Below are positions 60,195 to 64,000 of a stretch of DNA of 64,000 bases, one piece after another (within the stretch, counting starts at the first letter, position 1; each line of letters opens with the position of its first letter). Made by a program: the position numbers and the translations under genes. Source of the stretch: Actinomadura formosensis NBRC 14204. Its GTDB lineage: Bacteria > Actinomycetota > Actinomycetes > Streptosporangiales > Streptosporangiaceae. Where the stretch lies: contig NZ_BCQQ01000006.1 of assembly GCF_001552155.1 (NCBI RefSeq), positions 1-64,000 on the forward strand. Reading direction: 5' to 3'. Under the pieces are notes generated by a model. It saw nothing but the letters and a program-made list of their open reading frames with translations, did no database searches and had not been told where the DNA came from.

Positions 60195-60198
<4 letters not shown>
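59317..60198 (-). CDS. ABC-2 type polysaccharide export permease (Wzm-like)
   Basis: ATG 60198 overlaps the glycosyltransferase stop (ATGA). The 293-residue protein has a cytoplasmic N terminus with the ABC-2 motif LLVRRELKARYKGSLLGLGW, six transmembrane helices, and FFRDLEQVVDIMMIVITW and PLVSAVSLFQRAFWF typical of RfbA/TagG/Wzm. It moves the lipid-linked glycan across the membrane with the ATPase encoded next. Confidence 0.93.

Positions 60199-64000
<3,802 letters not shown>

Overview
The window is very GC-rich and most genes show strong third-position G/C bias. Families typical of filamentous actinomycetes recur: an XRE/DUF5753 regulator with DUF397 and DUF6879 partners, WYL and DinB proteins, an ECF sigma factor paired with a YCII protein, a MurT/GatD pair, an actinobacterial Rhs toxin and a GlfT2-like galactofuranosyltransferase. 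The best guess is a Thermomonosporaceae or related (Actinomadura-like) chromosome. No rRNA, tRNA or CRISPR array was seen.

Region 1 (1-9.4 kb) is mostly housekeeping: a truncated asparaginase, a BKACE enzyme, D-aminoacyl-tRNA deacylase, YgfZ with a Nur-type Fur regulator, a nitrobindin-like protein, DsrE-like, DUF2238 and TerC membrane proteins, an SDR, and a divergent DinB/WYL pair. Between nur and the nitrobindin gene lie a 12-codon ORF with a near-perfect Shine-Dalgarno and a 66-nt element that folds as a perfect three-way junction.

Region 2 (9.6-20.4 kb) is an exopolysaccharide region. A plus-strand trio (short nucleotide-sugar dehydrogenase, membrane-anchored Nudix-like protein, canonical Nudix hydrolase) is translationally coupled. 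Opposite it is a six-gene minus-strand operon: nucleotide-sugar 6-dehydrogenase, hyaluronan/chitin-synthase-like GT2, three NodB-type deacetylases and a secreted LamG-like protein. A decayed copy of the membrane Nudix-like gene lies on the far side of this operon in the same orientation as the intact gene, so related sequence brackets the operon.

Region 3 (20.4-32.9 kb) is accessory: DUF3303, a YCII/ECF42-type sigma pair, remnants of an excisionase-like gene and a DUF397 gene, a RibD-like reductase, an NB-ARC/TPR ATPase with DUF6879, three DUF397 genes in an exact 218-bp tandem array, an XRE regulator, an RsbW-like ATPase, an ArsR/MFS pair sharing a palindromic operator, an SDR without its catalytic Tyr, and a P450 fragment.

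Region 4 (32.9-43.1 kb) holds gatD/murT (lipid II amidation), two paralogous zinc-ribbon single-TM proteins, and an operon of a HerA-like ATPase, a polytopic membrane protein and a DUF5955-like protein.

Region 5 (43.4-55.8 kb) is an Rhs polymorphic-toxin locus: a frameshifted DNRLRE/LamG surface protein, a 2321-residue Rhs-HINT toxin, its probable immunity gene, a displaced HINT-GIY-YIG cassette inactivated by two in-frame stops, and a DUF4259 protein. Region 6 (56.2-64 kb) has a large membrane protein with no intact P-loop, then a coupled glf-glfT2-wzm-wzt operon for a galactofuranose-containing glycan and its export, and a divergent truncated sulfotransferase.
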